Assembly (NCBI GenBank): GCA_015075725.1
Contig: JABTTV010000001.1
Location: 1,054,001-1,118,000 of the forward strand
Direction: 5' to 3'
From: Anaerolineales bacterium
GTDB taxonomy: Bacteria; Chloroflexota; Anaerolineae; Anaerolineales; Villigracilaceae
DNA length: 64,000 bases
The position numbers and the translations under genes are program-made. The stretch's first letter is position 1. Each line of letters begins with the position of its first letter. Below are positions 8,955 to 17,164 of the stretch, one piece after another. Under the pieces are notes generated by a model that did no database searches, was not told the DNA's origin, and saw nothing but the letters and a program-made list of their open reading frames with translations.

Positions 8955-10837
8955 GACCCACTGTCCTTTCTGTGCGGGACTGGAATGGAAACGATGAACT
9001 TACTTCCGGGGAATTTTTCCTCGTCGTGTCCGGGGCTTTCCACCCGGATGCGGCCGCCGTGTGCCTGTACGATGCCGCGTGAAATCGCAAGCCCAAGGCC
9101 GGGTCCGCCGCCTTTGAACTTGGTCTTACCCGATGAGTGCATGAGCACCTCGCCGGTCTGCGAGAATTTCTCGAAGATGATATCGTGCATGCCCGGGTCG
9201 ATGCCCACACCCGTATCACAGATGGTGATCTCCAATTGGGGTGGCTCCGCGCCGTTCACAAACCTGCCAGAGACTTTCACCTTGCCGCCGTCGGGCGTGA
9301 ATTTGATGGCGTTCATCATCAAATGATAGAAGACCTTTTGCATCATATCGGGGTCGGCAGTGACGGGCGGAAGTTTCTCCAGCCCTTCGGTGCTGAAATG
9401 GATATTGCGTTCTTCGAACGCTGGAGAAAATTCCTTCTGCACCTTGCGAATGACGGGCTCCAATTGAATGTTCGCTTTTCGCAGGATCAACGCGTTGCTG
9501 TCGATGCGGGAAACATCCAGCATGCTTTCGACCACGTCCGTCATGCGTTCGGCGCCTTCCAGGATGCCGGTCGCGAGTTTTTGCATCTCAGAGTCTTTCT
9601 TCAAATCCTGTTCGAGCATCTGCGAATAACCCATGATCAAGGTCAGCGGCGTGCGCAGTTCGTGCGCCGATATCGAGATGAAGTTGGTCTTGGTCTTGTC
9701 CATCTTTCTGAGAGTCTCGTTCGCGTCTTCGAGTTCATGGGTCTTCTTCTGGAGTTTGGCGGTCATGTCGTCGAAACTGTTCGCCAGGACGCCGATCTCA
9801 TCGCCGGTTTCGATGCCGGTCCTTTGGTCCAGGTCGCCGCCCGCGATCGCCTGCGAAGTGCGGACGAGCGAATACAAGGGAACGATGATCTTGCGCGAAA
9901 CGAAATAGCCGATGACGATCACCGCCAGCATCAAAATGGAAAAGATGATCACGTAGGTCGTCCGGTTATTCTCACTGACCTGAAGGACGAATTCCGTGGG
10001 CAATGCCACCGCAAAGACGCCGATGCGATCGTTCCCCACCTGGAGCGGCGCACGCCCGATCGTGTAGGGGCGGCCTGCGATCTCCACATTGTTCTCCCCC
10101 CGCACGAGTTTTTCGGAAGTTTTGATGATCTCCTGGTACTGATCGGCGGTGATGTTCAAGGGATCGAGGTTATCCGTCCCGGCGGAACCGAAGGTCGTTG
10201 CAATGACATCGCCGTTCATTCCATAAAGGACGATATCTGCAAGGGCGATTTGTTTGAAGGTCGGGAGAAGAGTATTAATTGAAGTGCCGAGAATGATAAC
10301 CCCGTCGAATTCATCGTCCACGCTGATGGGCATGAACGTGTAATAATATGCCTTTTCGTCGACCAGGTTCCCGCCCAGTGTGCGATGCGGAGGGTCTTGT
10401 GGATTCCGATTCCGCAAATACGATTCGACGAAAGGCATCTGCCCGGCTCCCGTATCCTGTTCCACGCGGATCGACTTTCCTTCACCATCCTTTAGCAGAT
10501 GCAGAATCTCCGTCCCTTGCGGCGAAACAATGATCAGGTTTTCGACCGAACTTGTTCCAAAGAATGGCTCCGCGATCTGGAACACCCCATCGCGGTCTTC
10601 CTTTATCACCGCTTCCGCAAACCCGTCCGTGAAGATAATGCGCCGCGCTTCGCCTACATGATATCCCTCCTGCCGCACAAAACTATCGGAAACCACCCTG
10701 CCCGCCTCGAGCAGTTGATTGGTGAGACGTTCCGTCAGTGAGCCGGTCACGAGGCGCGTTACAACATAGACCCCGATAACCGATACGACCACGGTCAACA
10801 AAAGAAACGGCAGGGCGACCTTTAGGCGGATGCTCAT
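8951..10837 (-). CDS. Sensor histidine kinase with double-membrane-span sensor and HAMP
   Basis: The 628-residue protein has a first membrane span (about 8-28), an extracellular sensor of about 265 residues that looks like a Cache-type fold (FGTSSVENLIIVSPQGTEIL, then YYYTFMPISVDDEFDGVIIL), a second span near 300-320, HAMP, a HisKA box (SISAHELRTPLTLIMGYSQM; phospho-His near 395) and an HATPase domain (N box MMNAIKFTP, G1 DTGVGIDPG, G2 GGPGLGLAISRGI). It has no receiver domain, and no response regulator lies beside it, so its partner is elsewhere. It overlaps the stalk-protein gene by ATGA. A TATAAT-like -10 lies about 30 bases upstream of the start. Confidence 0.92.
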   Translation of the reverse strand: MSIRLKVALPFLLLTVVVSVIGVYVVTRLVTGSLTERLTNQLLEAGRVVSDSFVRQEGYHVGEARRIIFTDGFAEAVIKEDRDGVFQIAEPFFGTSSVENLIIVSPQGTEILHLLKDGEGKSIRVEQDTGAGQMPFVESYLRNRNPQDPPHRTLGGNLVDEKAYYYTFMPISVDDEFDGVIILGTSINTLLPTFKQIALADIVLYGMNGDVIATTFGSAGTDNLDPLNITADQYQEIIKTSEKLVRGENNVEIAGRPYTIGRAPLQVGNDRIGVFAVALPTEFVLQVSENNRTTYVIIFSILMLAVIVIGYFVSRKIIVPLYSLVRTSQAIAGGDLDQRTGIETGDEIGVLANSFDDMTAKLQKKTHELEDANETLRKMDKTKTNFISISAHELRTPLTLIMGYSQMLEQDLKKDSEMQKLATGILEGAERMTDVVESMLDVSRIDSNALILRKANIQLEPVIRKVQKEFSPAFEERNIHFSTEGLEKLPPVTADPDMMQKVFYHLMMNAIKFTPDGGKVKVSGRFVNGAEPPQLEITICDTGVGIDPGMHDIIFEKFSQTGEVLMHSSGKTKFKGGGPGLGLAISRGIVQAHGGRIRVESPGHDEEKFPGSKFIVSIPVPHRKDSGS

Positions 10838-11001
10838 GTGAAAACCAGTACAATATTGCCAAAGGCATTATAAAGGGGCGGTTCTCGGACCTCGTGGAAA
10901 TGCAACACTATTATAATGTCAGAAGGGGTGAAATTTAAGTGATATTTGTCCAGCCCCGCCCGCCCTGCTTACAGCTACTTTACAAATTTGCCAGCCGAAT
11001 C

Positions 11002-11376
11002 TCAAATCTTAGCCAGAATTTTAACCAGCCAGATCAGAAGGAGGATCCAAATCAGGATGGTCAATACCGCCCCAACCCAACCCGCGCCTCCCACTTCGCC
11101 CCGGCTTGCTGCCTCCCTGCGAGCCTCTTCCATCACCTCTGGCGGAATCAACCTAACTGCCAGCCATAATCCGCCCGGAGTGATAATCAGATCGTCTAGA
11201 TACCCCAACACTGGGATGAAGTCCGGGATGAGATCAATTGGGCTAAAGGTGTGAGCAACAACCAAAAAGATCAGCACCCTTACGTACCACGGCGTGCGCG
11301 GATCCTTCGACCCGAGGTAGACGGCATACGCTTCCTGCTTCAATGCTCGAGCGCGGGCTTTCAATTTTTCCAGCAT
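11002..11376 (-). CDS. DUF1232 (YkvA-like) small membrane protein
   Basis: A 124-residue protein with the DUF1232 signature: DPRTPWYVRVLIFLVVAHTF followed by SPIDLIPDFIPVLGYLDDLI, then a second hydrophobic helix and a C-terminal membrane span (GAVLTILIWILLLIWLVKIL). The family is widespread, membrane-associated and of unknown function. It lies 42 bases downstream of the methyltransferase gene and may be the last gene of the polX-led leftward operon. Confidence 0.88.
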   Translation of the reverse strand: MLEKLKARARALKQEAYAVYLGSKDPRTPWYVRVLIFLVVAHTFSPIDLIPDFIPVLGYLDDLIITPGGLWLAVRLIPPEVMEEARREAASRGEVGGAGWVGAVLTILIWILLLIWLVKILAKI

Positions 11377-11418
11377 CGAAGAACCCGCATTATAAGCAAT
11401 TGATGCGAGGGCTTGGAA

Positions 11419-11886
11419 TCATCGAAAGCGCGGAATCCAACGAGGTACACGCTTGAGATAACCTTCATAGTCTGCCCCAAATTTGGAACGAAGATTCGGC
11501 TCCTCGTAAAACCTGACAAAGAGATCGAATGCAATCCATACAACGGCTGCATAGATCAATGATCCCCAGTACCCAAACCATGCGAAGTGACCGATAAGAA
11601 TCAATAGCACGCCCATATACATCGGGTTGCGGACGTATCGATACAAACCTGAAACCACCAACTGCTTCGGCGGATCGATCGGGGCGGGTGTGCCTTTTCC
11701 CTTGACGAGGAAATCCCAAAAACACCAGACCAAAATCGCGATTCCATTTACCCATAATGGAAAGGCAAGGAAAGTGAGGAATCCGGTTTCAAGCCTCGGA
11801 CCGATTCGAAACAGCGCCAATGGAATCAAGCCTGCAACCATACCCGGCGCAAGCATGAAAAACAGAATCGACTTTAATCTGGTCAT
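11419..11886 (-). CDS. Isoprenylcysteine carboxyl methyltransferase-like (ICMT/PEMT) membrane protein
   Basis: The 155-residue protein carries about four membrane spans and the C-terminal ICMT/PEMT signature: LVVSGLYRYVRNPMYMGVLL, then the acidic FYEEPNLRSKFGADYEGYLK helix pair. Bacterial members are SAM-dependent methyltransferases of small or lipid substrates; protein prenylation is not implied. ATG 11886 is chosen because it overlaps the stop of the upstream small membrane gene (ATGA). The longer open frame upstream is out-of-frame read-through of that gene. Confidence 0.85.
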   Translation of the reverse strand: MTRLKSILFFMLAPGMVAGLIPLALFRIGPRLETGFLTFLAFPLWVNGIAILVWCFWDFLVKGKGTPAPIDPPKQLVVSGLYRYVRNPMYMGVLLILIGHFAWFGYWGSLIYAAVVWIAFDLFVRFYEEPNLRSKFGADYEGYLKRVPRWIPRFR

Positions 11887-12152
11887 CGCGGTTTTTGGAA
11901 TCGGCTCCCGGTCCATGCGCCGATGAAATACCAGATAGCGACATCCACGATCAGATTTATTGTGCTGAACTCCGAGCAGTTCTCCCCCGGCTGGCATGGT
12001 CCCCAGGCAAGGATGATTGGGAAGGGAAACCCAAGCGGAAACGTATCCGAGATGACAAAAGGGACTACCAGGCTCCACACGATGCTAAATATCACGAACA
12101 GGATTACAGTGAGCAGGATTTTTAGGAATGTTGGCTTCAACATGCTTTTCAT
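11883..12152 (-). CDS. Small membrane protein, unknown
   Basis: 89 residues with an N-terminal basic start (MKSMLKPTF), a strong first span (LKILLTVILFVIFSIVWSLV), a loop with two Cys (GPCQPGENC) and a second span. A GGGAG site precedes the ATG. The stop overlaps the ATG of the ICMT-like gene by 4 bases, the main reason to accept it as real. No family recognised. Confidence 0.7.
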   Translation of the reverse strand: MKSMLKPTFLKILLTVILFVIFSIVWSLVVPFVISDTFPLGFPFPIILAWGPCQPGENCSEFSTINLIVDVAIWYFIGAWTGSRFQKPR

Positions 12153-12174
12153 GGAAGTCGTTTCTCCCTATTTC

Positions 12175-12396
12175 TTACTCGGGTGAACCCGGCCTGGAAA
12201 AGTTATGGGCGAAAACAGCAAGACCGGAAAAGAACAACGCGGCACCAACCATTCCCGCAATCCACCGGGGAATCCCCAGGCCCTCTATGTCCAGGGGAAT
12301 GAATCCAAAATAAAGAAGCAGCCCGAGCGCGCCGATTAGAATATCCGTGCCGCTTGCGATCAATAACGCAGTTCGTTTTGCGTTTTTATTCTCCAA
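12175..12396 (-). CDS. Small two-span membrane protein, unknown
   Basis: 73 residues with two hydrophobic helices (about 10-32 and 45-64). It starts at a TTG codon (12396) preceded at normal distance by AGAGGGG, which is part of the 3' end of polX; the gap to the polX stop is 4 bases. This tight spacing supports translation. No family recognised. Confidence 0.6.
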   Translation of the reverse strand: MENKNAKRTALLIASGTDILIGALGLLLYFGFIPLDIEGLGIPRWIAGMVGAALFFSGLAVFAHNFSRPGSPE

Positions 12397-12400
12397 TTGC

Positions 12401-14128
12401 TCATCCCCTCTGTTTCAACCACTTCAAGAGCTTCTCAGTTGACCAGCAATTGATCACGTCATCTTTTGTCAGCCAGGCGCGGCGGGCAATGGCGACTCCG
12501 TAATGGAGCATGTCCAGATCGCCTTCGGAATGCGCGTCGGTGTTGATGCTGATGAGCACACCCAATTCCTTGGCGCGCTTCGCAAACGCATCGTCGAGGT
12601 CGAGGCGCGAGGGATGGGCGTTGATCTCCATCGCCACACCGGATTCTGCCGCGGCTTGCAAAACAACTTGCATGTCGATATCCGCCCCTTCCCTATCCGG
12701 CATAAGTTCGCGTCCCGTCGGGTGACCGATGATATCCACATGCGGGTTTCTCACGGCTTTCAGCATACGCTCCGTGATCTTCTCTCTCGGCTGGCGCAGG
12801 CTGGAATGGATGGATGCAAGTACGAGGTCGAGCGAGGCGAGAAATTCATCCGGATAATCGAGCGAGCCATCGGCTTTTATCTCCACCTCCGTTGCATGAA
12901 GCACAAGGATCTCATTGTCGAGTTCCTTTTGTATCTTTTTGATCTCAGCAGCCTGCTTTTTGTGATCTTCGATCTTCATGCCGCCCGCCACGCCGAGGCT
13001 TGCAGAATGATCAGTGAACGCGATAACCTTCATGCCGCGTATCGCCGCAGCGCGCGCCATCTCCAACATGCTTAATTTACCGTCGCTCCAGGTAGAGTGC
13101 GTCTGCAGGTTCGATTTAATGTCCTTCACCTCGATCAGTTTCGGTAGTTTATTTTTCTTCGCCGCTTCAACTTCGCCACGCCCTTCGCGCAACTCGGGAG
13201 GTATCCACGGCAAGCCCAAAGTCTTGTACACCTCCTCTTCCGTTGAGCAAAATATCTCACCTTTGCCCTTGACCTTTTTGAACGAATGATCCGACAAGGA
13301 CAAACCTTTATCCAAAGCGATCTGACGCAGCTGAACGTTGTGATCTTTGGAGCCGGTCGCATATTGAAGCGCCGTTCCAAATTCCTCCGGCGGATGCACC
13401 CAAATTTGCGCGCGCACACCGTCGAAGAATTCGATGCTTGATTTCGTATCGCCTTTTCCCAGCACGCGTTCCACGCCTTTTAGATTGACGAATGCCTCCA
13501 TCACCGCTGCAGAATCTTTGGATGCAACCAGGATGTCGAGATCGCCGATGGTGGAGCGCATCCTTCTTAAACTCCCGGCGGGTTCCACGGCGACGACTCC
13601 CTTCACGCCTTTGAGGACTCGGATGATCTCCTGCGCGAGCGGATACGCCCTCCCCAACGGAAGCCTGCCTGACCTCCGCGCCAATGAAGCGATGCCTTCC
13701 AAAATTGCGGTTTCAGATTTCGCGCCCATGCCGGGCAGGTCGCGCAATTTGCCTTTTTTTGCCGCCGTTTCAAGCTGCGCAAGTGTTGTGATATTCAACG
13801 TTTTCCAGATCAGTGAAATCTTTTTCGGTCCCAGCGAAGGGACCTGCAGCCAGCCTGCCAGGCTTTCGGGCACTTCCCTCTTCAGTTTCTCCAAGAATTG
13901 GAGCTTTCCCGTGGAAAGCAGCTCGTCGATCTTTTCCGCAATGGCTTTGCCAACGCCGGGAATATCCTCGAGTTTGTCCTCTTTCCAATATTCCTCCGCC
14001 TCGCGCCCCAGGCCCATCAGGCTTTCGGAGGCTTTTCGATATGCCAGCGTTTTATAAATGATCTCGCCTTTGATCTCGAGCAGGTTGGCGATCAGCGTGA
14101 ATGTATCGGCAAGTTGTTTGTTGTTCAT
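12401..14128 (-). CDS. polX: Family X DNA polymerase / PHP phosphoesterase (PolX)
   Basis: A 575-residue protein with the PolX order: helix-hairpin-helix 8-kDa domain (EDIPGVGKAIAEKIDELL near residue 55), fingers, palm (AGSLRRMRSTIGDLDILVAS with the DxD pair), the TGSKDHN thumb motif, and a C-terminal PHP domain (HSTWSDG, AFTDHS, ASIHSS, IIGHPTGR, NTDAHS). The family does gap-filling synthesis and 3'-5' processing in base excision repair. Two oddities: the third palm carboxylate is Gln (codon 13406-13408, in GVRAQIWVHPPEEF), and the first His of the PHP HxH is Gln (LQTHSTWSDG). ATG 14128 is used; the longer open frame upstream is antisense to the LuxR gene. Confidence 0.92.
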   Translation of the reverse strand: MNNKQLADTFTLIANLLEIKGEIIYKTLAYRKASESLMGLGREAEEYWKEDKLEDIPGVGKAIAEKIDELLSTGKLQFLEKLKREVPESLAGWLQVPSLGPKKISLIWKTLNITTLAQLETAAKKGKLRDLPGMGAKSETAILEGIASLARRSGRLPLGRAYPLAQEIIRVLKGVKGVVAVEPAGSLRRMRSTIGDLDILVASKDSAAVMEAFVNLKGVERVLGKGDTKSSIEFFDGVRAQIWVHPPEEFGTALQYATGSKDHNVQLRQIALDKGLSLSDHSFKKVKGKGEIFCSTEEEVYKTLGLPWIPPELREGRGEVEAAKKNKLPKLIEVKDIKSNLQTHSTWSDGKLSMLEMARAAAIRGMKVIAFTDHSASLGVAGGMKIEDHKKQAAEIKKIQKELDNEILVLHATEVEIKADGSLDYPDEFLASLDLVLASIHSSLRQPREKITERMLKAVRNPHVDIIGHPTGRELMPDREGADIDMQVVLQAAAESGVAMEINAHPSRLDLDDAFAKRAKELGVLISINTDAHSEGDLDMLHYGVAIARRAWLTKDDVINCWSTEKLLKWLKQRG

Positions 14129-14308
14129 ACCGGTAATCCTTTTGTGTGAATTATACGCGCAAACAATCTGTCGCTCCTGTTTCATTATCAATGTATTGAT
14201 CTCCGGATCAAAGATGAATTTCCTTCCAGCGATCTCCAAATTGTGGATACTGCAAAACATCCCGGGCTTGTTGTAAAATAGGAATGATATTTCTCCGGAG
14301 ACACACAA

Positions 14309-17047
14309 ATGTCCGATCCCTTGCTGGCGACCAAGATCAGTCTGCCGATTTTGCGCCAGATTCTGGTTCCCAGAAGAAAAGTCCTCGAGCAATTGAACGA
14401 CGGATTGCGTGATGGACATTTGCTTACTTTGGTATCCGCCCCGGCGGGATATGGAAAAACCACCACCATTCGCATGTGGGTGGAGCAGGCGGGATGCCCG
14501 GTGGCCTGGGTCACGCTGGAAAAATCGGATAACGACCTCAAACAATTTCTCGCTTACCTTTTTACTGCCTTGGGCAGGGCGGTAAGCGATCTCGGTCAGT
14601 CCGCGCTGGAGATGGTGGAAAACGCGCAGGAGATAAATCCTACTGCTGCGCTTGGATTGTTGGTCAATGACCTGCACGGTCTGGATCAGCCGATCATTTT
14701 GGTTTTGGAAGAATATCACCTGATCGAAAACGAGATGATAGATCAGGCTGTCGAATACTTGCTCACTCAATCCATTGCCAGCCTGCGGCTGGTCATCGCA
14801 ACCCGTGAAGACCCCAGCCTGCCGCTGACGCGCCTGCGGGTGCGAAATCAACTCACCGAGATTCGCGCGGCGGACTTGAGCTTCTCCCTCGAAGAGGCGG
14901 TCGAATTTTTCGCGGACGTGATGGGAGTCAATCTTTCCAAAAAGGAAACGGAGATCCTGAAAGACAAGACGGAAGGCTGGGCTGCGGGTCTTCAACTGGC
15001 GGCATTGTCATTGAAGGAAAACAAGGACACGGCAAAATTTGTCGAGGCGTTTGGCGGAACTCACCGTCACGTTCTGGATTATCTTATCGAAGAAACCCTC
15101 AACAGCCAGTCGGAGGAGATGCGGGAATTCCTGCGGCGAACGTCCGTTTTGGACCAGTTATCCGCTCCCCTGTGCGAAGCCGTGACCGAACAACGGGAAA
15201 GCAAGAAAATTCTCCAATATCTGGAAAGCAACAACCTGTTTCTGGTTTCCCTTGATGAAGAGCGCAACTGGTATCGCTACCACGCTCTGTTCGGCGAACT
15301 ATTGAAGAACCAACTTTTGCAGGTCGAACCGGAACGCGTGTCCGAGTTGCACGAACGCGCCGCGGACTGGTATGAGAAAAACGGTTTCATCCAGAAGGCG
15401 GTCGAACATGCCTTCCAGATATCGGATGGCGGCAAAGTGTCCAGATTGATCGAGAGACATGCCCTGCCGATGATCTATCAGGGCGAGGTTTCGACGGTTG
15501 CAGGCTGGTTCGACAGACTCCCGGAACCGCTCATTCAAGTTTCTCCCATGCTATGCGTCTGCAAGGCTTGGTCGTTGGTCTTGATGCAACGAAAAACAAT
15601 GCGCATACGGGAAGCGGAACAGGCATTGCAAGCCGCCGGGGATGCCTTGGACCACGTCAACTCGGATGAAGCCCTGCGAAACCTGGTGGCTGGGCACATC
15701 GCGACCATTCAAGCATTTGTTATGGGAACGCCGGGCTTGACGCGAGAGGGGGCTGGAAAATTGATCGAAACGACCCGAAACGCCCAGCGCCTCCTCCCGG
15801 AAAATGAAAAAGCCATTCGCAGTGTTAATGCCATGGTTGCCGGTAACGGTTATTTGGCGCTTGCCGACCTGCCAGCCGCTGAGAAAGCATTCAAAGAAAC
15901 CCTTGAGGATGGCGTGGCTGGCGGGAATTTTTATGCCGCCATTTATGGGCCGGTAAACTTTATCCTGATCGCGATGATAAAAGGACAGTTGGAACTTGCC
16001 CTGCAGCTTTCTGAGGCGAATATTGATCGGTTCAACCGACTCCTTGCTGGACAAAGATTTCCTCCCATTGGCGCGCTTTACATCCTGAAAGGATGCGTCC
16101 TTCTCGAGAAAAATCTTCTGGCAGAAGCGGAACAGGCGTTGACTCAAGGTCTGAGTCTTATCCGCTGGACCGGTGAGTTCCGGACTCACATGAAAGGCTA
16201 TGCCGCCCTGGCGCGATTGCACTCCGCTCAAGGTGACCGGGAAGGAATCGCTGAAAGCCTGAAGTTCCTTGAAGAGACCCGACCGGAAAGCGCCCCTTAT
16301 GCACAGACGTTGCGGCAGCGTTTTTCGGTGTACGATCCGGAGGAGCATAAGCTCAATGTTGAGGAAGCGCATATCTCGGTGACACAAGCCGCAGCCAGGT
16401 TTAGCGCCTTACCCGACATAACCGGTATTGACTTAATGAGTAGAATCCGATTTCAGACTCACCTGAGCGATGCCTACAACCTGACAAAGTCAGTTGCAGG
16501 AAATCAAAAAGCTTATTCTTTCCTCGACGTTCATAAATACTTTGCCCGCCAGGAAAAGTTTGCGAATACCCATGAGCTCTACGACTGGCTGATCGAGATT
16601 TGGCTTCTCAGAGCGCTGATGTATCATGTGGAGGGAAATGCGGAGGAGGCGCGTTGCTTGATGCAGCCCACGCTCGAGGCGGCTGCCCCAAGGGGATATT
16701 TCCGCATCTTTCTTGATGAAGCCGACCTCCTGCGCCCTCTGCTTGAATCCACGCTTCGGCATTTGAAAAACAACGATCTCTCTGCCTACGTCAAACGCCT
16801 GCTGGAGGCGATGCCAGGAAAATCCATCGAAGTCAAATCCGCCTCCGTGCCGGAGGATATATTAAGCGACCGGGAACTCGATGTGTTGAGACGATTGGCA
16901 GCGGGGGAATCCTATAAAGAGATCGGGCAGAAACTCTTCCTCAGCCTGAACACGGTGCAATTCCACGTCAAGAGTATCTATCGCAAATTGCTGGTCAACA
17001 AACGGATGCAGGCGATCGAGAAGGCACGGGAGATGAGGTTGATCTAA
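14309..17047 (+). CDS. MalT-like LuxR family transcriptional regulator (LAL type)
   Basis: The 912-residue protein has an N-terminal STAND-type NTPase with Walker A SAPAGYGKTTTIRMW (about residues 43-57) and a Walker B-like IILVLEEYHLI, a winged-helix and helical TPR middle, and a C-terminal LuxR helix-turn-helix (LSDRELDVLRRLAAGESYKE, then LFLSLNTVQFHVKSIYRKL). Such regulators are switched by a ligand binding the TPR sensor together with ATP. A TAAAAT box (14274-14279) and a GGAG site precede the ATG. It is divergent from polX and upstream, on the same strand, of the hydrolase/CPBP gene series, but separated from it by a terminator, so control of that series is only inferred. Confidence 0.93.
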   Translation: MSDPLLATKISLPILRQILVPRRKVLEQLNDGLRDGHLLTLVSAPAGYGKTTTIRMWVEQAGCPVAWVTLEKSDNDLKQFLAYLFTALGRAVSDLGQSALEMVENAQEINPTAALGLLVNDLHGLDQPIILVLEEYHLIENEMIDQAVEYLLTQSIASLRLVIATREDPSLPLTRLRVRNQLTEIRAADLSFSLEEAVEFFADVMGVNLSKKETEILKDKTEGWAAGLQLAALSLKENKDTAKFVEAFGGTHRHVLDYLIEETLNSQSEEMREFLRRTSVLDQLSAPLCEAVTEQRESKKILQYLESNNLFLVSLDEERNWYRYHALFGELLKNQLLQVEPERVSELHERAADWYEKNGFIQKAVEHAFQISDGGKVSRLIERHALPMIYQGEVSTVAGWFDRLPEPLIQVSPMLCVCKAWSLVLMQRKTMRIREAEQALQAAGDALDHVNSDEALRNLVAGHIATIQAFVMGTPGLTREGAGKLIETTRNAQRLLPENEKAIRSVNAMVAGNGYLALADLPAAEKAFKETLEDGVAGGNFYAAIYGPVNFILIAMIKGQLELALQLSEANIDRFNRLLAGQRFPPIGALYILKGCVLLEKNLLAEAEQALTQGLSLIRWTGEFRTHMKGYAALARLHSAQGDREGIAESLKFLEETRPESAPYAQTLRQRFSVYDPEEHKLNVEEAHISVTQAAARFSALPDITGIDLMSRIRFQTHLSDAYNLTKSVAGNQKAYSFLDVHKYFARQEKFANTHELYDWLIEIWLLRALMYHVEGNAEEARCLMQPTLEAAAPRGYFRIFLDEADLLRPLLESTLRHLKNNDLSAYVKRLLEAMPGKSIEVKSASVPEDILSDRELDVLRRLAAGESYKEIGQKLFLSLNTVQFHVKSIYRKLLVNKRMQAIEKAREMRLI

Positions 17048-17079
17048 CCAGATATCCAGACCACATATTTTTCCACCGA

Positions 17080-17110
17080 AGAACCACATGTTTATGTGGT
17101 TCTTTTTTTT
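17080..17110 (+). terminator. Rho-independent terminator after the LuxR gene
   Basis: Perfect 10-bp stem (17080-17089 / 17094-17103), 4-base loop, then a run of T through 17110. It separates the regulator from the hydrolase gene. Confidence 0.9.
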
Positions 17111-17164
17111 ACCTTTAGCCCTAGAATGCAGGCAATGTATTCGCCCCAAGAAGGAGACCCGACA

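Noticed and set aside
9137..10282. A 381-codon open frame on the + strand
   Set aside because: It is antisense to the sensor kinase, has no ribosome binding site and a low-complexity His/Asp/Arg-rich translation typical of a shadow frame.
11419..11886. Evidence of protein prenylation
   Set aside because: Bacterial ICMT/PEMT-like proteins methylate other substrates, and no prenyltransferase is nearby.
14129..14995. N-terminal extension of PolX by 289 codons
   Set aside because: The extension is antisense to the LuxR regulator and has no relation to the PolX N-terminus; MNNKQLADTF at 14128 is the normal family start.
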